A stretch of DNA of 44,915 nt, taken from assembly GCA_902575715.1 (NCBI GenBank), contig CACGSI010000004.1, positions 1 through 44,915 on the forward strand, read 5' to 3'. The DNA is from an uncultured SAR324 cluster bacterium (lineage in GTDB: Bacteria > SAR324 > NAC60-12). The notes beneath the pieces are model-generated. The model did no database searches and had not been told where the DNA came from. It saw nothing but the letters and a program-made list of their open reading frames with translations. Of the stretch, positions 9,520-17,470 are shown piece by piece (the first letter of the stretch is position 1; every line of letters starts with the position of its first letter). Made by a program: the position numbers and the translations under genes.

Positions 9520-9840
9520 TTAACTTTGTTTTAAGGGTTCATTTAACTCAATTACATACCCGTCAGGATCTTTTATGAAAGCAATTATTCTTGTACCATT
9601 TTTCATCGGAGATGGTTCCTTTGTAAATTCAACTCCCATTTCCTTTAAATATGAACTAGTAGCATAAACATCAGATACTTTTAATGCAAGGTGCCCCCAT
9701 GCATTACCTTTAATGTATTCTTCTTCCTGATCCCAGTTATAAGTTAATTCTAGGTTTGTTCCATCATCTTCACTATTATATCCAATAAAAGTATTTGTGA
9801 ATCTTCCATCAGGATATTCATTTTTTCGAAGAATCCTCAT
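9520..9840 (-). CDS. 5'-eroded glyoxalase I (lactoylglutathione lyase)-like protein
   Basis: 106 residues that align with glyoxalase I (GloA) from about its residue 26 onward: RKNEYPDGRFTNTFIGY, then LELTYNW, GHLALKV, and PDGYVIELNE. Three of four metal ligands are present (E31, H50, E98). Homology continues upstream of this ATG in the same frame as NKSIYFYTKILG, encoded by 9841-9876. It is then cut by an in-frame TAA at 9883-9885, and no GloA-like N terminus (MRxLHTMxRVxDL) is found before it. The first metal ligand, His5 of E. coli GloA, is therefore missing. The rest is well conserved, so the lesion looks recent, or a rare non-ATG start such as ATC/ATT at 9877-9882 is used. Activity as glyoxalase I is doubtful. 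Confidence 0.75.
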   Translation of the reverse strand: MRILRKNEYPDGRFTNTFIGYNSEDDGTNLELTYNWDQEEEYIKGNAWGHLALKVSDVYATSSYLKEMGVEFTKEPSPMKNGTRIIAFIKDPDGYVIELNEPLKQS

Positions 9841-9922
9841 TCCTAGAATTTTTGTGTAAAAATAAATACTTTTGTTGATGATTTAGTCATAAGCATATAT
9901 TTAATTTCTATTTAGACTTCCA

Positions 9923-9940
9923 GTCCAAATATATTTGGAC
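9923..9940. promoter_or_regulatory. Perfect 18-bp palindrome, candidate operator
   Basis: GTCCAAATATATTTGGAC reads identically on both strands. It lies in the gap between the - strand glyoxalase remnant and the + strand cupin gene. It sits six bases before a TTGACT that could be a -35 element (9946-9951), with an AT-rich stretch TATTAT (9977-9982) further on at a poor spacing. There is no T-run for a terminator. A symmetric site next to a promoter suggests a dimeric repressor or activator of the cupin gene, but no cognate regulator gene is adjacent. Confidence 0.45.
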
Positions 9941-10023
9941 AAAAATTGACTATTAAAATACATTCTTCAAATGTCATATTATATATCCATATAAAGTTTA
10001 ATTTCGATAAAAAAATATTTTTT

Positions 10024-10030
10024 AAGGAGG
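10024..10030 (+). promoter_or_regulatory. Strong Shine-Dalgarno site of the cupin gene
   Basis: AAGGAGG placed 5 nt before the ATG at 10036. It fixes the start there rather than at the upstream in-frame TTG at 9946. It is the most complete ribosome binding site in the window, so strong translation is expected. Confidence 0.8.
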
Positions 10031-10035
10031 AAAAA

Positions 10036-10422
10036 ATGGCAAAACCCGAAGTATTCAAACGCATAGACGTTCAGCATCGAAAAGATGGGTTGAAAGATGG
10101 CGGTACCTACATAAAACCATTTGTAACAATTAAGAACAGTGAAAGCATGGCTGGTGGAGTGAATTTTTTGAAAAAAGTTTCAATTCCATGGGATTTGACT
10201 TGTGATGAAATAATATTTTGCCATGAAGGTAATTTTCGATTGATGTGTGATGGGAAAGCCTACAACCTAGGTCCTGGGGATATGATGTTCGTTCCAAAAG
10301 GGAATCATATTTCCTACGAAACTGACGATGAGTGTAGTATTTTTTATGCAGCTTATCCATTGAACTGGAAACAGTTAGCAGGGTTGAAAGAAGTTCCTGG
10401 AATTGATCCTGAAGATATGTAA
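10036..10422 (+). CDS. Single-domain cupin protein
   Basis: 128 residues with one cupin barrel (about 45-110): the second half carries YNLGPGDMMFVPKGNHISYE, the usual G-x5-PxG-x2-H cupin motif 2. Motif 1 is degenerate (CDEIIFCHEGNFRLMCDGK), keeping a glutamate and a histidine but not the full HxHxxxxE set. Metal binding is therefore possible but not certain. Small cupins of this kind resemble the EutQ-like or ectoine-synthase-like group and often bind or isomerise small metabolites. The substrate cannot be told. The very strong ribosome binding site and the palindrome upstream suggest a regulated, abundant protein. Confidence 0.75.
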   Translation: MAKPEVFKRIDVQHRKDGLKDGGTYIKPFVTIKNSESMAGGVNFLKKVSIPWDLTCDEIIFCHEGNFRLMCDGKAYNLGPGDMMFVPKGNHISYETDDECSIFYAAYPLNWKQLAGLKEVPGIDPEDM

Positions 10423-10498
10423 AAAAGAATAATATTTTAAAATTTTCTTCCCTTAAAAATTACGAATAATTTTTTAAATAATATTTATTAATATAGTT

Positions 10499-11797
10499 TC
10501 AAGTAGAAATCAAATCGGGTCTCTCTTTTATAAATCTATCTAAACCGGAAAGATCTTCGGACGCATTTTTTAATCTATAAACACCCTCTTTTAGAACTGA
10601 TGTTTCTGCAGCTATTGAAAGACGTAAAAAGTGTTTCCCCTCTGCGCCTATCTGTCCAAATGATTTTCTATCCATTACTGCAACCTGATGTTCATATAAA
10701 GCGAACATTTGGAATAGGTTTGCAGGAGAACTTTGCTGATCGATAGGAAGATTATTATGCTTTTCTATAAGATCAAGTTTTTCACATACTCCTGCAATAT
10801 TTGGAAATAAGTAAAATGCTCCCCCAGGTTTTTGACAAGTGATGCCATCAATATCGTTAAGTTGTTGCCATATAATATTTCTTCGATCCTCAAAAGTATC
10901 AACCATTTTTTGAACAACTTCTTTTGAAAGTGGATTTTCAAGTGCTTCTCTTGCTGCTTCCTGATTATATGGTGGTATGCATGAAAAATAATTTATATTT
11001 AGTGTTTTAAAATAATCAGCTTCCTCTATGGTTGGAAACACTGCATATCCTATCCTTCCCCCTGTCCACGCAAATGTTTTTGAAAATCCACTGGAAATAA
11101 TTGTTCTATCTGAAATTGATGGAATAGAAGATATTGAAATGTGCTTGTTTCCATCAAAAATAATATTTTCATAAATTTCATCAGAGTATATTCTAACGTT
11201 GTTTTGACATCTTTCTAAAATAACTCTGGCTGTATCTTCTAACAGTTTTTGGCTTGCAACTCCACCCGTTGGATTAGACGGAAAATTCAGATAAATTATC
11301 TTTGTTTTTTGAGTAATTAATTTTTCAAGTTCCTCAGGAGAAAATGTAAAATTAGATTCTTCTTTAAGATGAATAGGAACGGGTACAGCGCGAACATATC
11401 TAATAAAAGATTCATAGATCGGGAATCCAGGACTGGGATAAATGACTTCATCACCTGGTTCACAATATACCTGCTGTGCCAATCCGATAGATGGCTTACC
11501 CCCCGGAAATACGACAACCTGCTCCGGATTGGTTTTTAAATTTCGTGTTTCGTTAATTTGATTGCTAATTGCTATTCTTAAGGACAGTAAACCTTTTGGA
11601 TCACAATAATGAGTATTGTCTAAATCAAGTTGTCTCTTAATTTCTTCTTTTATATGGGACGGAACTGAAAAATCAGGTTCTCCCAAGTTCAATTTAATTA
11701 CTGAACCTTTATTTTGTTCCACACGAACAATGTGAGGACCAACCTTGAAGGCATTCTCTGTGTCAATTCTATTGTTACGCTCAGCGAATAAATTCAT
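10499..11797 (-). CDS. Class I/II PLP-dependent aminotransferase
   Basis: 432 residues, fold type I aspartate-aminotransferase family. The PLP lysine is K240 in SSGFSKTFAWTGGRIGY. Cofactor residues include N175 in SNPTGG, and D206 and Y209 in YSDEIYENI. A C-terminal arginine in HFLRLSIA is a candidate for binding the substrate carboxylate. The middle (YCEPGDEVIYPSPGFPIYES) is typical of AspAT/AlaAT-like enzymes. The gene starts with ATG, without a visible Shine-Dalgarno. It is the second gene of a - strand pair with the hydroxyacid dehydrogenase, 59 bp apart. A paired role in amino-acid/hydroxy-acid interconversion, such as a serine/glyoxylate route, is possible but inferred. The exact amino donor is unknown. 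Confidence 0.82.
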   Translation of the reverse strand: MNLFAERNNRIDTENAFKVGPHIVRVEQNKGSVIKLNLGEPDFSVPSHIKEEIKRQLDLDNTHYCDPKGLLSLRIAISNQINETRNLKTNPEQVVVFPGGKPSIGLAQQVYCEPGDEVIYPSPGFPIYESFIRYVRAVPVPIHLKEESNFTFSPEELEKLITQKTKIIYLNFPSNPTGGVASQKLLEDTARVILERCQNNVRIYSDEIYENIIFDGNKHISISSIPSISDRTIISSGFSKTFAWTGGRIGYAVFPTIEEADYFKTLNINYFSCIPPYNQEAAREALENPLSKEVVQKMVDTFEDRRNIIWQQLNDIDGITCQKPGGAFYLFPNIAGVCEKLDLIEKHNNLPIDQQSSPANLFQMFALYEHQVAVMDRKSFGQIGAEGKHFLRLSIAAETSVLKEGVYRLKNASEDLSGLDRFIKERPDLIST

Positions 11798-11856
11798 ATT
11801 ATTTTTATTTTTTGGTTTTTATATATTAATTAGAAATTAACTAATTTATTATTCTT

Positions 11857-12828
11857 TTATGGAACCATATTAGTTGGCTCCCCTCCAACAAAATTCTCTA
11901 TATTATCAATCATTTGATCACTCAGAATTTGCATAGCTTCAGAACTTGCCCATGCAGTGTGTGGAGTTAAAACAAAATTTGGTAAAGAAAGTAATTCCAT
12001 ATATGGATGATCATTTTCGGGTGGCTCTTTTGCTAATACATCTATTGCTGCTCCAGCTATTAATTTTTCTTTTATAGCTATGCATAGATCTTTTTCATTA
12101 ATAACTGCTCCTCGTGCCGTATTTATTACTATGGCAGAGTTCTTCATACTCTTAAATGCATCTATATTAAGAAGATTTTCAGTTTGAGGAGTTAAAGGAC
12201 AATGCACTGATATTATATCTGCTGAAGAAAAAAATTCTTTTTTTGGTAAAAACTTTTTTTCTATTCTATCTATATCTTTTACAAAATCATGATCCATAAA
12301 AACTGGTATCATTCCGAATCCGTTTTTACCAATTTTTGCTACAGAGCTTCCTAAAGAACCCTCACCAATTATTCCAATTGTTTTTCCATTTAAGTCATCA
12401 ATTCTATGGTTAAAAAAACAGAATTGTGCGGCTTTTTTCCACTCACCGTCAGCAACATCTTTTCTATAACCTACTAATGATCTTTTCAATGAAAGGATTA
12501 AGGCAAAAGTATGTTCTGGTACTGTATTTACAGCATAACCACGTATATTTGATACCACTATTCCCCTTTTTTTACATTCATCTACATCTACAATATCAAA
12601 CCCAGTTGCTGCAACAGCTATCATTTTTAGATTAGGACACTTATCGAGTGTAGTTTTGTTTATCGGAGCCTTGTTTGTAATGGCTATGTTTGCGTCTTTA
12701 AGTCTCTCAGAAACATCTTCAATTTTGGTACGTCCGTATTCAATCCATTCATGTTCAAAATCAGGAGGACGAATATTAACGTGCGAAGCAATAGTTTCTC
12801 TGTCTAAAAATACTATTTTGTGCACCAT
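11857..12828 (-). CDS. D-2-hydroxyacid dehydrogenase (glycerate/hydroxypyruvate reductase-like)
   Basis: 323 residues. The NAD-binding motif GEGSLGSSVAKIGKNGF has GxGxxG at 155-160. The catalytic set is complete: R239 (INTARGAVINE), E268 (DVLAKEPPEND) and H290 (LTPHTAWAS). This places it in the D-isomer-specific 2-hydroxyacid dehydrogenase family; the overall arrangement (NIRGYAVNTVPEHTFALIL) resembles glycerate dehydrogenases such as HprA. The reaction would be NAD(P)H-dependent reduction of a 2-oxoacid such as hydroxypyruvate or glyoxylate. Cytoplasmic. It lies upstream of the class I aminotransferase on the same strand and is probably cotranscribed with it. Confidence 0.85.
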   Translation of the reverse strand: MVHKIVFLDRETIASHVNIRPPDFEHEWIEYGRTKIEDVSERLKDANIAITNKAPINKTTLDKCPNLKMIAVAATGFDIVDVDECKKRGIVVSNIRGYAVNTVPEHTFALILSLKRSLVGYRKDVADGEWKKAAQFCFFNHRIDDLNGKTIGIIGEGSLGSSVAKIGKNGFGMIPVFMDHDFVKDIDRIEKKFLPKKEFFSSADIISVHCPLTPQTENLLNIDAFKSMKNSAIVINTARGAVINEKDLCIAIKEKLIAGAAIDVLAKEPPENDHPYMELLSLPNFVLTPHTAWASSEAMQILSDQMIDNIENFVGGEPTNMVP

Positions 12829-12931
12829 TTTATTTTCTATTTTAGTAATTTTTTTTTAAATTTTTTCATAAACGAACAATAGATACTTTATGAATGAAGA
12901 ATAAAAGTCAAGGTGAGGTTCTTTATATAAT

Positions 12932-13771
12932 TTATTTTCCTTTTTTACCAAAACAAAAAACCAAGCAAGAAACAAAGATGAAATGTAGACAAAATCCTAT
13001 AAAAACTTGGTCTAAGAGCAGTAAAGGCTCTATCCTTTGGAAATTTGCAAATGCTGGTGTAAAGACTGCAACTATGAAAGTGAGAGAACCAAATATTACA
13101 ATTAACTCCACTCTTTCACGAAAAAATACTAAGAATAATGGGAATAATATTATAGCATTAAGAGTACCTTGAATCCATAATATAATAATTTTATACGGTG
13201 CTGAAATTGACGGTAAAATTAATATTCTTTCTAATCTATCAATCCAAAATGGCGATGAAAAACTTTCGTCAAAGTTACTTTGCAAAACTAGATATAATAG
13301 AGAATATATTAATCCACAAAATAGCATCTTTATAGACACTTTTAGATTAAAGGCTATTTTAAATCTTCTCCAAAGAAAACCAATACTTATAATTTTTTGT
13401 TGAGCAGGAAGTAGAATAGTTGCTAAAATGCTGATACCTAATGCAGCAGTAATTTCAGGTAGCAAAAGAACCCAAAAATTGTTGTCTAATTTAATACCCC
13501 AAATTATTTTTCTAAATATTTGACCAAAAGGACCTAATACTAATAAAAACAGCGAGAAAAACAGTATTGAAGTATTCCATTTCCAATAAATCATGATTGC
13601 AACAGGTCTAAGAGCAAAACCAAGAAGAATCCCTCCGAGAAACTGGTAAGTCAGATCTTGAAAAATAGCTAAATCGGAGTCCAATAATCTTAAAGTAATA
13701 ATTTTTATTATAGCATAGCCTAAACCGAGTGAAGTAGGAGCTAAATATTTTCCAAACCCAGATGATAACAT
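12932..13771 (-). CDS. Hypothetical polytopic membrane protein
   Basis: 279 residues dominated by about seven or eight hydrophobic segments, for example SLGLGYAIIKIITLRLL, FLGGILLGFALRPVAIMIYW, SILFFSLFLLVLGPFGQIF, ITAALGISILATILLP and the C-terminal FCLHFIFVSCLVFCFG. I see no catalytic motif and do not recognise the family. The arrangement, with an FALRP motif after the first hairpin, loosely recalls integral membrane sensory domains, but no output domain follows. It is ATG-initiated and divergent from folP, with 97 bp between the starts. It ends 103 bp before the hydroxyacid dehydrogenase start and so may head that - strand transcript. Confidence 0.6.
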   Translation of the reverse strand: MLSSGFGKYLAPTSLGLGYAIIKIITLRLLDSDLAIFQDLTYQFLGGILLGFALRPVAIMIYWKWNTSILFFSLFLLVLGPFGQIFRKIIWGIKLDNNFWVLLLPEITAALGISILATILLPAQQKIISIGFLWRRFKIAFNLKVSIKMLFCGLIYSLLYLVLQSNFDESFSSPFWIDRLERILILPSISAPYKIIILWIQGTLNAIILFPLFLVFFRERVELIVIFGSLTFIVAVFTPAFANFQRIEPLLLLDQVFIGFCLHFIFVSCLVFCFGKKGK

Positions 13772-13868
13772 TAAAAATTTATAGTTTTTGATTTGAGTAT
13801 TTTAGCAAAGTGAAACTTTAATATATGATCATTCTTTAATATTTTATATTTTTTTAAAAAAAAGTCAG

Positions 13869-14753
13869 ATGTTTTATGAACCATTTAAATTACCAAATAG
13901 AATTCTTTTTTCCCGTGGTAAAGAATTAAAACTTAAATCACCAATTCTTATGGGAATATTGAATTGTACTTTAGACTCATTCTATGATGGATCTAAATTT
14001 TTTAATTTCGAAGATTCATTTGTAAGATCAAAAAAAATGATAGATGAGGGAGCAGATTGTCTAGACATTGGAGGGGAATCTTCAGGACCTGATAGTTCTA
14101 GTGTTTCTATAAATGATGAGTTAAGTAAGGTAATTCCGCTTATTAAGGCAATTCGAAAGGAAAGTAATATTTGGATTTCAATTGATACATGTAAGGCAGA
14201 GGTCGCGAGACAAGCTTTGGAAGAAGGCGCCGATTCAATAAATGATGTTACTGCTATGCGTTTTGATTCTAAAATGAGTGAGGTAATTTCAAAATATAAA
14301 GTCCCAATTGTTTTAATGTATTCCAAGGAAAAAACACCTCGAACTTCAAAAAAAAGAATTGAATATGAAGATGTTGTGACAACTATTAAAAATTTTTTCA
14401 TTGAAAGATTAAAATTTGCTGAGTCAAAAGGTATTAATAAAAAACAAATAATCCTTGATCCAGGAATGGGGTTTTTTATAAGTGGTAAAAAGAAATATAG
14501 TTTTAAAATTATAAATAGAATTTCTGAATTTCATGAATTTGGGATTCCTTTATTGCTAGGACCTTCAAAAAAGTCTTTTCTTTCTAATGTTACGAGAGGG
14601 AAATTTCTAAATTTTGAAGAACGTGATATCCCTTGTACAGTTGTTTCTAGTTTTGCTCTATGGAGAGGAGTTTCAATACTTAGATATCATGAAGTTAATC
14701 AAGGGAGGCATTTGATTGATACTATAGAATTGATGAAGAGGAATTTAAAATAA
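13869..14753 (+). CDS. folP: Dihydropteroate synthase, divergent
   Basis: 294 residues. Condenses p-aminobenzoate with dihydropterin pyrophosphate in folate synthesis. Recognisable loops and pocket residues: N32/D36 (MGILNCTLDSFYDGS), D66 (CLDIGGES), D106 (SIDTCKAEVARQAL), N125 (INDVTAM), D197 (IILDPGMGF), K235 (LLGPSKKSFL), and R272/H274 (LRYHEV). Unusual: loop 2, canonically ESTRP, is ESSGP at 70-74, so the conserved arginine is glycine. The usual histidine of LMH is Tyr151. The remaining pterin and pABA residues are kept. It is a solitary folate gene, divergent from a membrane protein. Most likely a functional but divergent FolP; a paralogue with a shifted substrate is the alternative. Confidence 0.85.
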   Translation: MFYEPFKLPNRILFSRGKELKLKSPILMGILNCTLDSFYDGSKFFNFEDSFVRSKKMIDEGADCLDIGGESSGPDSSSVSINDELSKVIPLIKAIRKESNIWISIDTCKAEVARQALEEGADSINDVTAMRFDSKMSEVISKYKVPIVLMYSKEKTPRTSKKRIEYEDVVTTIKNFFIERLKFAESKGINKKQIILDPGMGFFISGKKKYSFKIINRISEFHEFGIPLLLGPSKKSFLSNVTRGKFLNFEERDIPCTVVSSFALWRGVSILRYHEVNQGRHLIDTIELMKRNLK

Positions 14754-14756
14754 ATG

Positions 14757-14778
14757 ACAAAAAACTTTGTGTTTTTTT
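14757..14778 (+). terminator. Weak intrinsic terminator after folP
   Basis: ACAAA-AAAC-TTTGT hairpin followed by G and seven T, starting 3 nt after the folP stop. The stem is AT-rich and only 5 bp, so efficiency is doubtful, but the position between convergent genes fits. Confidence 0.3.
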
Positions 14779-14835
14779 CAAATATTAAAAAATTATGTAA
14801 ATTTTTTCTATTTTAAAAACAATTAATTTTTCTAA

Positions 14836-16026
14836 CTATAAAGAATTTTTTTGAGGATGTATGTAAAAACTTGGGAAAAGACTAAAAATAAAAAAAAGCA
14901 AAGATATTATAAATAGTATTAAAGGAAGTCCATGTGGGTCCCAAAGGTCCATACTGACTCCTCCAGCAGAAGGACCTAAAAAAGAACCTAACCCCCAGAA
15001 AACACCGAATGATGCCATGGCTGTTGAGAGTTTTTTACCTTTGAACCATTTGCCCGCAAATATCATAGAAACAGTATATATTCCTGCAAAAAACCCCCAC
15101 CAAATGAACAAAGTAGTCCATAATATAAAAGGAATAGTTGTAAGAAAAGGCCAAACCGTAGCACATACAAGACCTACAAAAGCACAAAAAATAAATACCT
15201 TTCGAGGATTAAAGTGATCCGCCACCCATCCTATAGGGAACTGAAGTAATGCTCCTCCGGCAGCTCCAAAAAACAACATTAAAGTTGATGAATTTTCGCT
15301 CAAGCCAATACGTAATCCATAGATTGGTAATAAACTTGTAGAAGCTAGTTCCTTGAAAGCTACAACAAAACATGCTATTGCTAGCAAAGGAGCTATAAAT
15401 GCAAAACTGATTACTCCAAAACTAGAATTTTCACCATAAGTTAGAACATAATTTTTAGTTAAAAACAAAGGTAATCCCGCCAAGATCATAAGGACAATTC
15501 CTAGAAGGAAAGGGAAAAGATCTTCTGTACCGGTAATTGATAGAATTAAAGGTCCTAGAGATAGACTCAGTGCCAGAATTGTGTTGTAAAAGCCCATTAC
15601 TTTCCCGTGGTGCAATCGAGGAGTTATATCGATTATCCATGTTTCAGATACCACAAAAAGTATAGAACCCACTATTCCTCCAAGTAACCTTACTAAAAAC
15701 CAAATATATATAGACTGAGTACTCATGAGGGAAAAAATTAGAATGACTTCTGATGTGACACCGAAAATAAGTAGGTTTTTAGCGTTAAAAATTTTTAACA
15801 AATTTGGTATTGCAAAAGATCCAATCATTATTCCAATTGGAGCCATCATTGCTAATCCTCCAATTATAGTTGTATTTATTCCTCGAGATTCTAGAATAAT
15901 TGATAAAAGTGGGGTAAACAAACTTATAGTAATACCGTAGATGGAAACACAACTAACCAATGCTACTATAGTTTTTGCTCTACTTTTAATCGAAATTGAT
16001 TCGCTTTCTGAAGTTTTATTAATCAA
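14836..16026 (-). CDS. MFS transporter
   Basis: 396 residues with about 12 transmembrane helices in the 6+6 layout of the major facilitator superfamily. Helix 2/3 carries LAMMAPIGIMIGSFAIPNL, and the second half carries GAAGGALLQFPIGWVADHFN. The second is the MFS loop-2/3-like motif GxxxDxxxxR, seen here as GWVADHFNPRK. Helix 11 is glycine-rich (FGVFWGLGSFLGPSAGG). The start is TTG at 16026, the only start-type codon between the upstream stop and the first helix apart from rarer ATT/ATA. The pattern resembles YcaD/YfcJ-like exporters, but the substrate is unknown. It is divergent from the Rieske oxygenase gene, so it may belong to the same amine locus. That link is by position only. Confidence 0.85.
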   Translation of the reverse strand: MINKTSESESISIKSRAKTIVALVSCVSIYGITISLFTPLLSIILESRGINTTIIGGLAMMAPIGIMIGSFAIPNLLKIFNAKNLLIFGVTSEVILIFSLMSTQSIYIWFLVRLLGGIVGSILFVVSETWIIDITPRLHHGKVMGFYNTILALSLSLGPLILSITGTEDLFPFLLGIVLMILAGLPLFLTKNYVLTYGENSSFGVISFAFIAPLLAIACFVVAFKELASTSLLPIYGLRIGLSENSSTLMLFFGAAGGALLQFPIGWVADHFNPRKVFIFCAFVGLVCATVWPFLTTIPFILWTTLFIWWGFFAGIYTVSMIFAGKWFKGKKLSTAMASFGVFWGLGSFLGPSAGGVSMDLWDPHGLPLILFIISLLFFIFSLFPSFYIHPQKNSL

Positions 16027-16093
16027 TTGAATTTTTATCTAAATTTTTAATAATATAGTATTTAAATCTATTTTGTATAGATAAATTTCTTTC

Positions 16094-16122
16094 TTGACAA
16101 CTAATACTAAACTTATAAGAAT
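16094..16122 (+). promoter_or_regulatory. Candidate sigma-70 promoter of the Rieske-ABC operon
   Basis: A perfect -35 TTGACA (16094-16099), a 17-nt spacer and AAGAAT (16117-16122) as a modest -10. Transcription would begin near 16129, giving a leader of about 125 nt before the oxygenase ATG. The leader contains the hairpin at 16158-16194. Confidence 0.45.
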
Positions 16123-16157
16123 ATGCCGAGAAAATCTTCATAGAATGAATAATTGTA

Positions 16158-16194
16158 GGATAAATCATATTTTACCAACGACAAAATTTTATCC
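16158..16194 (+). promoter_or_regulatory. Hairpin in the leader of the Rieske oxygenase gene
   Basis: GGATAAA (16158-16164) pairs with TTTATCC (16188-16194), and the inner ATTTT (16169-16173) pairs with AAAAT (16183-16187). This makes a 12-bp stem with a 4-nt bulge and a 9-nt loop. It lies between a likely promoter and the start codon, without a T-run, so it could be an operator or an RNA control element rather than a terminator. The remaining sequence of the 226-bp gap (16027-16252) shows nothing else I can name. Confidence 0.35.
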
Positions 16195-16252
16195 AAGTAA
16201 AATTTCTTAAGATTATTTTTTTGCTTGAGAGGTCTAATAATAAGAATTTATT

Positions 16253-17470
16253 ATGAAAACAAATATTACAAGTAATGAATCTCAAACACCTAGGAATTGG
16301 AATCGTTCAGGATTGCCATTATGGACATATTTCAACAAGGAGTTATTTGAACTAGAGTCTGAAGAACTTTTTCGAAAACATTGGCAAATCGCGGGCCATT
16401 CTAGTGACATCCCTAATAAAGGTAATTACATAACCTTTGATATTGTTGGAGAAAGAGCAATAATTATTCGTGATCAAAAAAATAATATACGGGCCTTTCA
16501 CAATGTTTGTAGACATCGTGGATCCCGAATAGTTGATTCAGTAGAGGGGAATTGTAAAAAAACTATAACTTGTCCCTTTCATGGGTGGGCATATAACATT
16601 GATGGGACTTTAATTGGACCTTCTAATTCAAATACTTTCCCAGAACTTAATTCTAAGGACTGGGGATTAAAACCAATAGAAATGGAAATTTGGAATGAAT
16701 TCATTTTTATTCGTTTTAAAAAAGGACCTCAGTCTTCTGTAGCAGAATTGCTAGAAAGATTTGATGATGAAATTTCAAATTATAATAAAGTTGGTTTTTC
16801 GAGGATATCTCCAATAGAAATTACTCCCCCAGAGGAAATAAATTGGAAGTCTATAAGAGACGTCGATAACGAAGGATACCACATTTCTAGAGCACATCCT
16901 TCTTTAAATGATTTATATGGTAAAAATTATTATGATGAACCGTTCATTAATGGAGTATCCAGGTCATATGCACCATTTAATAATGGAAAAGCTAAGCTCT
17001 GGAGTGTTCGCAAATACAAAAAAATAATAAACCACTTGTTTTCTAAAAACAAAAAAATTCCTAGGGCTTGGTTGTATATAGGGGTGTTCCCTAATTTTGT
17101 TTTAGGATTTTATCCTGATTCAATAATTTTTTATCAAGAAATTCCATATTCAGTTAAAAAGACAAGCATTAGAGGTGCTACTTATAAGCGAAAAGATGAA
17201 GACCGAACTATGCGTTTGGCTAGATATTTATCGGAGCGTATTGACGCAACAGCTATAGAGGAGGACAAACAATTGAGTCTTTGGTCATATGAGTCTATGA
17301 AATCTTCTGCTTTTGAGGGGATTATACTTTCTGATTTGGAGTACGGAGTTCGTACATATCATGATACTCTTCGTAAAATTCTTCCAGTCGTATGTATGGA
17401 AAACGAACCCTCAAGAGGTACTATTATTGATACTAACTACTCTGCTCAAACTTCTCCAAAAAATAATTAA
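16253..17470 (+). CDS. Rieske non-heme iron oxygenase alpha subunit, quaternary-amine type
   Basis: 405 residues. N-terminal Rieske [2Fe-2S] domain with C86, H88 (CRHRGS) and C107, H110 (CPFHGWAYN). The catalytic domain carries the mononuclear iron histidines H210 and H215 (DNEGYHISRAHPS). The residue that bridges the two centres, Asp in naphthalene dioxygenase-type enzymes, is Glu207 here, as reported for carnitine monooxygenase CntA. That favours demethylation or cleavage of a quaternary ammonium compound over aromatic dihydroxylation. No reductase gene is adjacent, so electrons must come from a component encoded elsewhere. It is first in a + strand operon: its stop overlaps the next ATG by one base (TAATG), followed by importer genes. 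The substrate is inferred from context only. Confidence 0.85.
   Translation: MKTNITSNESQTPRNWNRSGLPLWTYFNKELFELESEELFRKHWQIAGHSSDIPNKGNYITFDIVGERAIIIRDQKNNIRAFHNVCRHRGSRIVDSVEGNCKKTITCPFHGWAYNIDGTLIGPSNSNTFPELNSKDWGLKPIEMEIWNEFIFIRFKKGPQSSVAELLERFDDEISNYNKVGFSRISPIEITPPEEINWKSIRDVDNEGYHISRAHPSLNDLYGKNYYDEPFINGVSRSYAPFNNGKAKLWSVRKYKKIINHLFSKNKKIPRAWLYIGVFPNFVLGFYPDSIIFYQEIPYSVKKTSIRGATYKRKDEDRTMRLARYLSERIDATAIEEDKQLSLWSYESMKSSAFEGIILSDLEYGVRTYHDTLRKILPVVCMENEPSRGTIIDTNYSAQTSPKNN

Noticed and set aside
9946..10035. N-terminal extension of the cupin from a TTG at 9946
   Set aside because: The AAGGAGG just before 10036 decides the ATG start, and the added residues do not resemble the family.
12894..13172. 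92-codon frame on the + strand
   Set aside because: It is the antisense of the membrane protein's C terminus; the composition is typical of a shadow and it has no ribosome binding site.
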